Assembly (NCBI RefSeq): GCF_020884795.1
Contig: NZ_BBZF01000013.1
Coordinates: 375,791 to 439,790 of the forward strand
Direction: 5' to 3'
DNA length: 64,000 nt
DNA from: Micromonospora okii
Lineage (GTDB): Bacteria > Actinomycetota > Actinomycetes > Mycobacteriales > Micromonosporaceae
Shown: piece by piece, positions 44,006 to 52,762 of the stretch
Layout: every line of letters begins with the position of its first letter
Numbering within the stretch: position 1 is the first letter of the stretch
The notes under the pieces: model-generated
The model's database searches: none
The model's input: the letters and a program-made list of their open reading frames with translations, nothing else
What the model was told of the DNA's origin: nothing
Position numbers and translations under genes: made by a program

Positions 44006-45583
44006 ATGCGCGTCACCCTGTTCTACGCCCCGTACCCGGGGCAGTCGTTCCGCGACGCGGACACCACCATCAGCCCGGTGCGCGTCCGCAACCCGAAGAG
44101 CGCCCTCGTCACGCTGGCCGCCGGCACTCGCGCCTACCTGCGGGAATGGGGGGTCGAGGCGGAGTTCAGGATCGTCGACACCCAGGTCGACGCCGGCGAG
44201 CCGGTGCACTACGCCTCGTTCCGGTACGGACCGCGCACGGTCGACTGCCACCGCTACGGCGGCGCGTTCGAGGCGTACGCCGACGAGGCCCGCGCCGCCG
44301 ACGTCATCGGGATCTCGAACAACTTCACCAATTCGGCGCGTGTGGTGACCGACTTCGCCAAGTTCCTCAAGCAGGCCAACCCGGAGGCGCTGATGGTCGG
44401 CGGCGGGATGGACGTCACCGCCCGGCCGGAGTGGTACCTGGCCAACGGCTTCGACGTGGTGATCCAGCTCGAGGGCGAGCAGACCTTCGCCCGGCTGATC
44501 CAGGCCCGGGCGACCGGCAGGCCCGTCGAGGAGACGGTGCTGACCCGGCGGGTCGGCGACGGCTTGGTGATCATGGGCGGCCCCCAGCTCAACCTGGCCG
44601 AGCTGCCGCCCATGGCGCTCGACCTGATCGACGACCTGTCGGTGTACGACGACACCGGCGAGGGGCAGCCACCGGCGACCGTGCGCGCGCCCTTCACCTG
44701 CTTCGAGACCTCGCGCGGCTGCTACCGCACCTGCTCGTTCTGCGCGACCCCGATGCGGGGGCACTACCGCTACATGAAGCCGGACGTGGTCCGCCGGCAC
44801 CTTGAGCACCTCAGGTCGATGGGCATCTCGAACATCCTCTTCCAGGAGGACAACACGCTGTCCCGGATCCAACGGTCGGGGCGGGGCACGCTGCTGCACG
44901 ACAGCGGGCGGGAGGACACCCTGGAGATCTTCCGGATCGCCCGCGAGATGGGGTTCTCCTGGGAGTTCGCCAACGGCCTCGAATTCGGCAAGTTCCTCGA
45001 CCTGGGCGAGGTCGACCGGGAGCTGATGGAGACCCTGTTCTGGAACGACACCAGCGGCGACCGCTGGATCGGCTGCTACCGGGTGCAGATCCCTTTGGAA
45101 TACCTCGGTGACGAGCCCACCAAGAAGTTCAACAAGCTGCGGCCGTTCCAGGAGCAGATGCGGATCATCACGTCGATGCTGGACCTCGGCGTGCGGTACC
45201 TCACCTTCAACATGCTGATCGGGCACGACGACGACGACCTGCCGATGATCGACATGTATCTCGACCGGTGCCTGGAGCTCAAGGAGAGGCTCACCGAGAC
45301 CAGCTCCGAGGCGATCAACTACTTCAATGTCTTCAACCGGACACTGCTGCCGGGAACAGCGGACTTCCGCAAGAAGGCCGATCGGCTATCGTTCGACATC
45401 GAGGAAACGCCGGAGGTGATCAGCGTCTATCTCTCGCCGATGCCCTCGAAACACCTGTCGTACTATGAGCTGTTCGAGCAACGCCTCCGCCTCACCGAGG
45501 CGCTGAACGGTTCGCTGATCGACCAGTACGACGGGATCTACCGACCGGGAACCACGCAGAAGGAGTCCGTCCCCGTTGTCTGA
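44006..45583 (+). CDS. B12-binding-type radical SAM enzyme 2
   Basis: A 525-aa paralogue of the upstream enzyme, starting MRVTLFYAPYPGQSFRD. It has the same layout: N-terminal cobalamin-binding-like fold (GISNNFTNSARVV, MVGGGMDVTARPEWYL, FDVVIQLEGEQTF) and radical SAM core at SRGCYRTCSFC, ligands C239, C243 and C246, then ILFQEDNTLSRI and WEFANGLEFGKFL. The Cys motif spacing is canonical CX3CX2C. Divergence in the substrate-facing C-terminal third suggests the two act on different positions or at different steps. GGAAGG precedes the ATG; the gap to the first enzyme is 16 nt. Confidence 0.88.
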   Translation: MRVTLFYAPYPGQSFRDADTTISPVRVRNPKSALVTLAAGTRAYLREWGVEAEFRIVDTQVDAGEPVHYASFRYGPRTVDCHRYGGAFEAYADEARAADVIGISNNFTNSARVVTDFAKFLKQANPEALMVGGGMDVTARPEWYLANGFDVVIQLEGEQTFARLIQARATGRPVEETVLTRRVGDGLVIMGGPQLNLAELPPMALDLIDDLSVYDDTGEGQPPATVRAPFTCFETSRGCYRTCSFCATPMRGHYRYMKPDVVRRHLEHLRSMGISNILFQEDNTLSRIQRSGRGTLLHDSGREDTLEIFRIAREMGFSWEFANGLEFGKFLDLGEVDRELMETLFWNDTSGDRWIGCYRVQIPLEYLGDEPTKKFNKLRPFQEQMRIITSMLDLGVRYLTFNMLIGHDDDDLPMIDMYLDRCLELKERLTETSSEAINYFNVFNRTLLPGTADFRKKADRLSFDIEETPEVISVYLSPMPSKHLSYYELFEQRLRLTEALNGSLIDQYDGIYRPGTTQKESVPVV

Positions 45584-45594
45584 GCTGGGCACCA

Positions 45595-46857
45595 GTGTCG
45601 CTGGGTGAAGCCGTCGGGCGCTACGCCGCGCTCTGGCGCACGCCCGGCGTTCCCCGGGTGATGTTGCCCGCCATGCTCGCCCGGCTGCCGGTGGCCATCG
45701 AACCGCTCGCGATCTTCCTGCACATCAGCGCCGAGACCGGCTCCTACCCGGCCGGCGCGACGGCCCTCGGCGTGTTCTCCGCCGCGCTCGCGGTCGCCTG
45801 GCCGCTGCACGGCCGGCTCATCGACCGGCGCGGGCTGCGGGGCGTGCTGCTGGCGCTGGCGGCCCTGCACTCGGCGGCGCTGGCCGGGTTCGTCGCCGTG
45901 CGTGACGGCCCGGCCTGGCTGCTGGTGGCGTCGGTGGCGCCCGTGGCGCTCACCCTGGCCCCGGTCGGCTCGACCGTCCGCGCGGCCTGGGCGCTGATCC
46001 TCCCGCCCGGGCCGGCGCTGAACACCGCCAACGCCCTGGAGGCGGTGCTGGTCGAGGTCTTCTTCGTGATCGGGCCGGCAGCGACCGGCCTGCTGACCGG
46101 CTCCTTCAGCGCCCTCACCACCACGCTGCTGGCCGGCGGCATGCTGGTCGTCGGCTCCCTCCTGTACGGCACCGCGCCGGCGCTCTCGACGCGACGCCCG
46201 GAGGCCGGCCGGTCCGGGCCGGCCGGCCCGGCGCGCGGAGCCGAGCGCGGTCGGGGCGACGTGCGCCCCTGGCGGGTTCCCGGCGTCGTGGCGATCATGG
46301 TGGCCGCCGGCGGTGCGGCCGCGGCCTTCGCCGTACTCGAGGTCACGGTGCCCGCGAGCGTCGCGGCGCGCGGCGACTCGGCCGCGACGGGCGTGGCGCT
46401 GCTGTCGATACCGCCGGCGGCCAGCGTCCTCGGCGGCCTGGTCTACGGGGCCCGGCGGCACACCCGGCTGCCGATCCACCGGTACCTCGTGCTGCTGGCG
46501 GTGGCGTTCGCCTGCATGGTTCCGCTGGTCTTCGCCAGCTCGGTCGCGGTGCTCGCCGCGTGTCTGTTCCTCGCGGGCCTGCCGCTGGCGGCGCTCAGCT
46601 CGGAGGAGTTCGGGTTGCTCGGCAGCCTGGTGCCCAAATCCGTGATCAACGAGTCGTTCGCGCTGGCCGCGACGATGATGGCGGTGGGCAGCGCCGCCGG
46701 AACGCTGGCGGCCGGTGCCGTCCTGGGCGAAATCGGTCCCATGACGGCGCGCGTGCTGTCTCCGGTGGCCGCGTTCGTCGCATTCGCGGCCGTCCTGCTG
46801 GTGCGGGGCACGCTGAGCCGCGTCGACGACCTGGTCGGCGCGGAGAGCCGACAGTGA
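45595..46857 (+). CDS. MFS transporter, probable exporter
   Basis: A 420-aa Major Facilitator protein with about twelve hydrophobic helices and a central basic loop (STRRPEAGRSGPAGPARGAERGRGD) between the two halves. The motif-A-like loop LHGRLIDRRGLRG after helix 2 is recognisable. GTG at 45595 lies 11 nt after the previous stop. Position in the operon suggests export of the product or self-protection. The specific substrate cannot be predicted. Confidence 0.85.
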   Translation: MSLGEAVGRYAALWRTPGVPRVMLPAMLARLPVAIEPLAIFLHISAETGSYPAGATALGVFSAALAVAWPLHGRLIDRRGLRGVLLALAALHSAALAGFVAVRDGPAWLLVASVAPVALTLAPVGSTVRAAWALILPPGPALNTANALEAVLVEVFFVIGPAATGLLTGSFSALTTTLLAGGMLVVGSLLYGTAPALSTRRPEAGRSGPAGPARGAERGRGDVRPWRVPGVVAIMVAAGGAAAAFAVLEVTVPASVAARGDSAATGVALLSIPPAASVLGGLVYGARRHTRLPIHRYLVLLAVAFACMVPLVFASSVAVLAACLFLAGLPLAALSSEEFGLLGSLVPKSVINESFALAATMMAVGSAAGTLAAGAVLGEIGPMTARVLSPVAAFVAFAAVLLVRGTLSRVDDLVGAESRQ

Positions 46858-46910
46858 CGTTCCGCCCCGCCGGCCGGCGGGGCGGGAGGTGAGACGACGG
46901 GGGGGGATCA

Positions 46911-48236
46911 GTGAGCGACTACCACGGCGCTCGCAGCACGGGGGTGACCGCGCCGGAAGCGCTGGGCCGGCACCGGGCGGACGACGCGGGAGAGGTCGTC
47001 GTGATCGTCGACCCGTTCTCGACCGGCGCCCTGCTGGCACCCGCGTTCGCCCGGCACGGCCGGCGCTGCGTCGCGGTGCTCAGCGGCACGATCAACGAGA
47101 GGTACGCCGCCGGTCTCCGCGCGGACGACTTCCTGACCGTGCTGACCGCTCCGGGCGACTCCCCGCACGCCGTCCGTCACCTCGCCGAGCTCCTCGCCCC
47201 GGCGCGCCCCGCCGAGGTGCTCGCGGGAAGCGAGTGGGGCGTCAACCTGGCCGACGACCTCGCCGACGCGCTGGGGCTGCCCGGCAACGCCCGTTCGGCC
47301 GACCGCCCCCGGCGGGACAAGCCCGCGATGATGAGGGCGGTGGGCGGCGCGGGGCTGCGGGTGCCGCTCGGCGCGCCGGTGCGCAGCGTGGCGGAGCTCG
47401 CCGACTGGCTGGCCTCGACGCGGGTGCTGCCGGTGGTGGTGAAGCCCGTGTCCAGCGCCGGCTCCGAGGGGGTGCACTTCTGTGCGGACGCGGAACAGGC
47501 GCGGGCGGCCACGGCGAGGCTGCTCGGCACGACGGACGCCATGGGTCAGCCCATCGAGTCGGTGCTGGTGCAGGAGCAGCTCGTCGGTCAGCAGTACTTC
47601 GTCAACAGCGTGAGCCTCGACGGCCGGCACCACATCCACGAGGTTTGGCAGGACGACCGGTTCTTCGTCGACGGGCGGCCCGTGTACGACCGCCAGGTGC
47701 TGCTCGACGGCAGCGGCGACACCCAGAAGCTGCTGGGCAGGTTCGTCGAGGAGGTGCTGGACGCGCTCGGGGTGCGCAACGGGCCGGCCCACACCGAACT
47801 CCTCGTCGACGACCGGGGCCCGGTGCTGATCGAGTCCGGGGCCCGGCTGGAGGGCGGCGTCACCCCGGCCGGCCCCGAGCGGGCGACCGGCGAGAGCCAA
47901 CTCTCGCTGACCGTCGAACGCTACGTCGCTCCGGACCGCTTCGCCCGCCGGATCGGCCGGGGTTACCAGCGGCAGCGGGCCATGACGGTCGTCTGCCTGG
48001 TCGCGCCGCACGACGGTCTCGTCGCCGACGGCGCGGCGGAACGGCTGGCCGCCCTGCCGTCGGTCTTCTGCGGATCGGCGCTGGACCTGCGGCCGGGCAC
48101 CCCGGTGCGCAGGACGGTGGATCTGTTCACCTCGCCCGGTCATCTCTACCTGATCGCCGACGATCCGGCCCGGTTGGAGGAGGACTACCAGCGAATTCGC
48201 GCCCTGGAGACGAACGCCCTGTACGGGTACAGGTAG
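46911..48236 (+). CDS. ATP-grasp amino-acid/peptide ligase
   Basis: Predicted to form an amide bond through an acyl-phosphate intermediate, like L-amino-acid ligases. Residues about 25-130 form the preATP-grasp Rossmann domain (VVVIVDPFSTGALLAPAF). The ATP-grasp core has the Lys in LPVVVKPVSSAGSEGVHFC, the adenine-binding segment VLVQEQLVGQQYFV, and metal ligands in GPAHTELLVDDRGPVLIE plus SGARLEGG. It is 441 aa. GTG at 46911 follows a G-rich ribosome site. It could join the radical-SAM-modified amino acid to a second amino acid; that is inference. Confidence 0.88.
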   Translation: MSDYHGARSTGVTAPEALGRHRADDAGEVVVIVDPFSTGALLAPAFARHGRRCVAVLSGTINERYAAGLRADDFLTVLTAPGDSPHAVRHLAELLAPARPAEVLAGSEWGVNLADDLADALGLPGNARSADRPRRDKPAMMRAVGGAGLRVPLGAPVRSVAELADWLASTRVLPVVVKPVSSAGSEGVHFCADAEQARAATARLLGTTDAMGQPIESVLVQEQLVGQQYFVNSVSLDGRHHIHEVWQDDRFFVDGRPVYDRQVLLDGSGDTQKLLGRFVEEVLDALGVRNGPAHTELLVDDRGPVLIESGARLEGGVTPAGPERATGESQLSLTVERYVAPDRFARRIGRGYQRQRAMTVVCLVAPHDGLVADGAAERLAALPSVFCGSALDLRPGTPVRRTVDLFTSPGHLYLIADDPARLEEDYQRIRALETNALYGYR

Positions 48237-48295
48237 CGGTGGATCTTCGTTGAGTTGGCGATATCCTGATCGCTTATCTGCTGAATGAGGATCCA

Positions 48296-49612
48296 ATGGA
48301 CGAATTCACTTATCGCGACGGCTCGCTGTGGTGCGAGGGGGTATCGCTGACCTCGGTCGCCAACCGGTTCGGCACCCCCACGTACGTGTACTCCGCGAAC
48401 ACCCTGATCGACCACTACCGCCGTTTCGCGAAGGCCTTCGACGCGGTCAACCCGCTGATCTGCTTTTCGGCGAAGGCGCTGAGCAACGTGCATCTCCTGC
48501 GGTTGTTGGGCCAGGAGGGCGCCGGCATCGACGCGGTGAGCGGCGGTGAACTGCACCGGGCCACGGTGGCGGGCATCGATCCCGAGCGCACCGTGCTGGC
48601 CGGGGTGGGCAAATCCGAGGACGAGCTTCGCGACGCCGTGCGCAGAAAGATCCGCTGCATCAACGTCGAGTCCGAGGCGGAGGTGGAACTGCTGTCCCGG
48701 ATCGCGCGGGAGGAGGGCGAGCGCCCACGGCTGGCGATCCGCGTCAACCCGGATGTCGCTCCGGACCAGCGCACCCCGGCCCGGACCACCACCGGCACCC
48801 GGGGCGGCAAGTTCGGCGTGGACATCGAGCGCGCCGCGGCGCTCTTCGCGCACGCCGCCGCCGACCGGTCGCTACGCATCGAGGGCTTCCACGTCCACCT
48901 CGGCAGCCCGATCTTCGACCCCCAGGTGTACGCCACCGCGCTGGACCGCCTGCTCGGCCTCGTGGCCCGGCTGGAGGCCGAGGGGCACCGCATCACCACC
49001 CTCAACCTCGGCGGCGGCTTCCCCGCCGAGTACGTCGACCGCACCGCGCCGAGCTGGGACGACTTCGCCGAGGTGATCGTGCACCGGCTCGCCGGGTTCC
49101 GCCGCGGCGGCGGCCAGGTGATCTTCGAGCCGGGGCGGACCATCGCCGCCAACGCCGGCATCCTGCTCAGCACGGTCCGCTACCTCAAGCAGGCCGGCGA
49201 CCAGCAGCTCGCCGTGATCGACGCGGGCATGACCCACCTGGCCCGGGCGGCCATGTACGACAGCTACCACTTCATGTGGCCGGTGCTGCCCCCGGCGGAG
49301 GCCGTGCCGGTCTCCCGCGACGTGTCGGGCCTCGCGGGCCTGACGGCGTACGACGTGGTGGGCCCGATCTGCGAGTCCAGCGACTACCTGGCCCGGGGCC
49401 GGTCGCTGCCGGTGCTGGCGGCCGGCGACCACCTGGCGATCTTCACCGCCGGGGCCTACGGCATGACGATGACCAGCAACTACAACAGCCAGCTCCGGCC
49501 GGCCGAGGTGCTGGTCCAGGGCGACCAGGTGACGCTGGTCCGGCGGCGGGAGACGTACGCCGACCTGGTGGCCCTGGAACTGCTCGACACCAGCGACCAC
49601 CGGGACGGGTGA
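48296..49612 (+). CDS. PLP-dependent decarboxylase, diaminopimelate decarboxylase (LysA) fold
   Basis: Fold type III enzyme decarboxylating a D-configured or diamino acid; meso-diaminopimelate is the family substrate but a modified analogue is likely here. PLP Lys60 lies in FSAKALSN (the common form is YAxKAN). Other motifs: FHVHLGSPI, LNLGGGFPAEY, FEPGRTIAANAG, active-site CESSD (Cys359-Glu360) and GAYGMTMTSNYNSQLRP. It is 438 aa with GAGGA before the ATG. It is not next to lysine genes, and housekeeping lysA would be expected elsewhere in the genome. The stop overlaps the next ATG by one base. Confidence 0.9.
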   Translation: MDEFTYRDGSLWCEGVSLTSVANRFGTPTYVYSANTLIDHYRRFAKAFDAVNPLICFSAKALSNVHLLRLLGQEGAGIDAVSGGELHRATVAGIDPERTVLAGVGKSEDELRDAVRRKIRCINVESEAEVELLSRIAREEGERPRLAIRVNPDVAPDQRTPARTTTGTRGGKFGVDIERAAALFAHAAADRSLRIEGFHVHLGSPIFDPQVYATALDRLLGLVARLEAEGHRITTLNLGGGFPAEYVDRTAPSWDDFAEVIVHRLAGFRRGGGQVIFEPGRTIAANAGILLSTVRYLKQAGDQQLAVIDAGMTHLARAAMYDSYHFMWPVLPPAEAVPVSRDVSGLAGLTAYDVVGPICESSDYLARGRSLPVLAAGDHLAIFTAGAYGMTMTSNYNSQLRPAEVLVQGDQVTLVRRRETYADLVALELLDTSDHRDG

Positions 49613-50802
49613 TGGACGGCGACGTGTCGGTCACGGCCCTGCGATCGGTCGCCGAGATCGGCGAGGACCAGTGGAACAGCCTCGCCGAGGGCAACGGGTT
49701 CTACCTGGGCTACCCCTGGATGGCCTGGGCCGAGACCGACCCGTCGTTCGTCACCACCTACCTGGTCGCCCGGGACGCCACGGGAGCCGTGCTGGCGGCG
49801 GTGGCGACCTACCTCTGGGGCGGCGTGAGCGTGCCGTCGATGAACCTGGCGTACAGCCCGGGCCACATCTGCGAGGAGAACCTGGGCCGGCCGCTGTCGC
49901 CCGATGAACACGCGTCCTTCCTGCCGGCCCTGCTGGTGGGCTCGCGGGCCGGCTACCACGGCGCCGTCGCGATCTCCGCCGCGCTCACCGCCGACCGGCG
50001 GGACGCGGTGCTCACCGCGATCTTCACCGAGGTGGAGGCGCTGGCCGCGCGGCTCGGCGCGGCCAGCGTCGCCCTGCTCTACACCCCGGCCGCGAACGCC
50101 CCGGCCTACCGGGCCGCCTGGGACCGGGCGGTCGGCCCGTCCGGCCGCGGCCCGGTGGCCGCGCCGCTCTCCGCCGAGGCGGTGCTGACCGCGCCCGGGC
50201 GCGGAGCCTCCGAGCGGGCGGCCGAGGCCGCGCAGCGGCGGGAGTGGCGGCGCGAACAGCGGCGGTACGACGCCACGGTGGACCGGGTCGAGACGGCGCG
50301 GCTCTCCGAGTGCGTCGACGTGGTCGCGCCGCTGCTCGGTGCCACCCAACGCAAGTACGGCGGGCCGGACACCGACGCCGCCATGCACCACTACTTCGCC
50401 TCGCAGGTGCCGGCGCTCGACGCGTACAGCCACGTGCTCCTGGAGTACGCCGGCGACGCCGTCGTGGGGTTCAGCCTGAACTACCTGTGGCACGACGGGG
50501 TGTACGTCCGCGCCGCCGGGTTCACCGAGCGGGCCGCTCCGTACTCGTACTTCAACCTGACGATGTACCGGCCCCGGGAGCTGGCGGCGGCGCGCGGGCT
50601 TGCCTCGGTGCACCTCGGGGCCGGCACCTACGGCGCGAAGCGCGCCCGGGGCGCCGAGCCGCGCTGGACGGCGGGGCTGGTCCGGCCGCCGGTGGGCGTC
50701 TCCGCCGAGCTGGCGCGTGCCTTCGCCGTTCCCGGCTCCGACCACCGGCAGGCGGTGCGGACCTGGGGAGAGGACGTCCCCGCCCCGCGACCAGAGAGGT
50801 GA
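49612..50802 (+). CDS. FemAB/GNAT-like protein (peptidogalycan biosynthesis type, PF04339-like)
   Basis: A 396-aa double-GNAT-fold protein. Relatives include acyl transferases and tRNA-dependent aminoacyl transferases; the actual donor here is unknown. Recognisable parts are FYLGYPWMAWAETDP near the N-terminus, YSPGHICEENLG, RREWRREQRRYDATV in the middle, GFSLNYLWHDGVYVRAAG, YSYFNLTMYRP and the family-typical LHLG-like end (SVHLGAGTYGAKRARG). The ATG at 49612 overlaps the decarboxylase stop by one base (TGATG). It could acylate or aminoacylate the pathway amine formed by the decarboxylase. Confidence 0.78.
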   Translation: MDGDVSVTALRSVAEIGEDQWNSLAEGNGFYLGYPWMAWAETDPSFVTTYLVARDATGAVLAAVATYLWGGVSVPSMNLAYSPGHICEENLGRPLSPDEHASFLPALLVGSRAGYHGAVAISAALTADRRDAVLTAIFTEVEALAARLGAASVALLYTPAANAPAYRAAWDRAVGPSGRGPVAAPLSAEAVLTAPGRGASERAAEAAQRREWRREQRRYDATVDRVETARLSECVDVVAPLLGATQRKYGGPDTDAAMHHYFASQVPALDAYSHVLLEYAGDAVVGFSLNYLWHDGVYVRAAGFTERAAPYSYFNLTMYRPRELAAARGLASVHLGAGTYGAKRARGAEPRWTAGLVRPPVGVSAELARAFAVPGSDHRQAVRTWGEDVPAPRPER

Positions 50803-50805
50803 CCC

Positions 50806-51789
50806 ATGCGCTACCGCAGGTTCGGCCGGTTGGGCTGGCAGATCAGCGAGGTCTCGTACGGCATGTGGGGGGTCGGCGGTGGCCTCCACGGCTGGACCGG
50901 CGTCGACGAGGACGAGAAGTTCGCCGCCCTCCAGCGGGCCGTCGACCTCGGCTGCAACCTCTTCGACACGGCCTGGATCTACGGTCGCGGGCACAGCGAG
51001 CGGCTGTTGGGCGAGCTGGTCCGGGCCAACCCGGGCACCCGGCTGCACGTGGCCACCAAGGTGCCGCCCAAGGACCTGCGCTGGCCGTCGACCCGCGCGT
51101 CGGCCCTGGACGACGTCTTCCCGCCCGACCACATCGAGGAGTACGTCCACAGGAGCCTCGACAACCTGGGCCTGGAGTCGATCGACCTGCTCCAGTTGCA
51201 CGTCTGGGAGGACTCGTGGGCGGACGACCCGCGCTGGCAGCGGACGCTCACCGGGCTGCGTGACCAGGGCCTGATCGGCGGGATCGGCATCTCGGTCAAC
51301 CGCTGGGAGCCGTGGAACGGCGTACGGGCGGTCGGGACCGGTCTCGTCGACGCCGTCCAGGTCATCTACAACATCTTCGACCAGGATCCGGAGGACGAGT
51401 TGTTCCCGGCGGCGGTGGAGCACGACGTCGCGGTCATCGCCCGGGTCCCCTTCGACGAGGGCACCCTCACCGGCACGCTGACCCTCGACTCGACCTGGCC
51501 GGAGGGCGACTGGCGGAACTCGTACTTCGTGCCGGAGAACCTTGCCGCGAGCGTGGCCAGGGCGGAGGCGCTGCGCGCGGACCTGCCCGCCGGGATGTCG
51601 ATGCCGGAGGCGGCGCTGCGCTTCGTCCTGGCGGACCCGAGGGTCTGCACCACCATCCCCGGGATGCGTCGGGTTCCGCACGTCGAGGCCAACACCGCCG
51701 TGAGCGACGGGCAGCCGCTCGACCCGGGCGTGCTGGCGGCCCTGCGTCGGCACCGCTGGTCGCGGCAGCCGACCTGGTGGTCGCAGTAG
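50806..51789 (+). CDS. Aldo/keto reductase
   Basis: NADPH-dependent reductase of the AKR (TIM-barrel) superfamily, 327 aa. Motifs: RRFGRLGWQISEVSYGMW, DLGCNLFDTAWIYGRGHSERLLGE with catalytic Asp and Tyr, TKVPPKD with Lys, LQLHVWED with His, and the C-terminal nucleotide-binding ALRFVLADPRVCTTIPGMR. GAGAGG precedes the ATG, 3 nt after the previous stop. It is the last gene of the operon; it may reduce an aldehyde released by the reductase domain of the A-T-R protein. Confidence 0.92.
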   Translation: MRYRRFGRLGWQISEVSYGMWGVGGGLHGWTGVDEDEKFAALQRAVDLGCNLFDTAWIYGRGHSERLLGELVRANPGTRLHVATKVPPKDLRWPSTRASALDDVFPPDHIEEYVHRSLDNLGLESIDLLQLHVWEDSWADDPRWQRTLTGLRDQGLIGGIGISVNRWEPWNGVRAVGTGLVDAVQVIYNIFDQDPEDELFPAAVEHDVAVIARVPFDEGTLTGTLTLDSTWPEGDWRNSYFVPENLAASVARAEALRADLPAGMSMPEAALRFVLADPRVCTTIPGMRRVPHVEANTAVSDGQPLDPGVLAALRRHRWSRQPTWWSQ

Positions 51790-51792
51790 CGA

Positions 51793-51829
51793 CGGTGGAG
51801 GGGCCGGCACGCCGCCGGCCCCTCCACCG
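51793..51829. terminator. Strong bidirectional terminator ending the biosynthetic operon
   Basis: A perfect 16-bp stem CGGTGGAGGGGCCGGC (51793-51808) and its complement (51814-51829) enclose loop ACGCC. It lies between the plus-strand aldo/keto reductase gene and the convergent HMG-CoA lyase gene. Confidence 0.9.
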
Positions 51830-51841
51830 CTTCCCGAACCG

Positions 51842-52762
51842 TCAGGCCGGCAGCGGCGTCAGCCGGGTGCGCGGGCCCGCCCGCAGGACGCCGGAGGGGA
51901 GCTTCTTGCCGAGCAGGTGCTCGGCCAGCTCCGCCGCCTCGACGAGGGCCGCCAGGTCGATGCCGGTGTCGATGCCCATGTCGTGCAGCATGTGCACCGC
52001 CTCCTCGGTGGCCAGGTTGCCGCTGGCCCCCGGCGCGTACGGGCAGCCGCCGAGGCCGCCGACGCTGGCGTCGAACTCGGTCACCCCCAGCTCCAGCGCG
52101 GTCAGCAGGTTGGCCAGCGCCGCGCCCCGGGTGTTGTGGAAGTGCAGCAGCACGGGGACGTGCGCGTTGCGGTCGCGTACCGCGCCGACCAGCTCGCGGA
52201 CCCGGCGGGGCGTGCCCATGCCCGTGGTGTCGCCGAACGCGACCCGGTCCGCGCCGTCGCGGACCACCCGGTCGACGATGCCGGCGACCCGCGCAGGGTC
52301 GACGTCCCCCTCGTACGGGCAGCCGAAGCTGGTCGCCACGATCACCTCGGCGGTCGCGCCGGCGCCGTGCAGCAGGTCGATCAGCTCGGCGATGTCGTCG
52401 AGCGACTCGGCGGTCGACCGGTTGACGTTGCGCCGGTTGTGCGTGTCGCTGGCCGAGACCACCACCTCGATCTCGGTGAACCCGGCCGCCAGGGCGCGCT
52501 GCGCGCCCCGGGTGTTCGGCACCAGCGCCGAGTAGCGCACCCCGGGGGCCTTCGCGGCCCGCCGCCACACCTCGTCGGCGTCGGCCATCTGCGGGATGGC
52601 CCTGGGGTGCACGAACGACACGGCCTCGATCCGGCCGACCCCCGTGCCGGAGAGGGCGTCGATCAGCCGCACCTTGGCGTCGGTCGGGATCGGCTCCTCG
52701 TTCTGGAGCCCGTCGCGGGGCCCGACCTCCCGGATCGAGACCGCCGCTGGCATCTGGCTCAT
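51842..52762 (-). CDS. Hydroxymethylglutaryl-CoA lyase
   Basis: Cleaves HMG-CoA to acetoacetate and acetyl-CoA, the last step of leucine breakdown. The 306-aa protein has the catalytic Arg/Asp motif REVGPRDGLQNE, metal and substrate residues in SFVHPRAIPQMADA, ATSFGCPYEG, HFHNTRG and the C-terminal Cys motif GGLGGCPYAPGASGN. The start is placed at ATG 52762, which has GAGG 5 nt upstream; a GTG two codons earlier is possible. It sits between the biosynthetic operon terminator and a regulator segment, 15 kb from accD1. Confidence 0.93.
   Translation of the reverse strand: MSQMPAAVSIREVGPRDGLQNEEPIPTDAKVRLIDALSGTGVGRIEAVSFVHPRAIPQMADADEVWRRAAKAPGVRYSALVPNTRGAQRALAAGFTEIEVVVSASDTHNRRNVNRSTAESLDDIAELIDLLHGAGATAEVIVATSFGCPYEGDVDPARVAGIVDRVVRDGADRVAFGDTTGMGTPRRVRELVGAVRDRNAHVPVLLHFHNTRGAALANLLTALELGVTEFDASVGGLGGCPYAPGASGNLATEEAVHMLHDMGIDTGIDLAALVEAAELAEHLLGKKLPSGVLRAGPRTRLTPLPA

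Larger units (their letters stand above)
39345..51789 (+). other. Candidate eight-gene biosynthetic operon of unknown product
   Basis: Eight plus-strand genes with gaps of about 60 bp or less encode A-T-R protein, two B12-binding-type radical SAM enzymes, MFS exporter, ATP-grasp ligase, LysA-type decarboxylase, FemAB/GNAT-like protein and aldo/keto reductase. A strong terminator follows the last gene and an A+T-rich control region precedes the first. The set combines thioester, acyl-phosphate and possibly tRNA-dependent amino-acid chemistry. No pathway regulator, MbtH protein or phosphopantetheinyl transferase is included. Confidence 0.75.
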
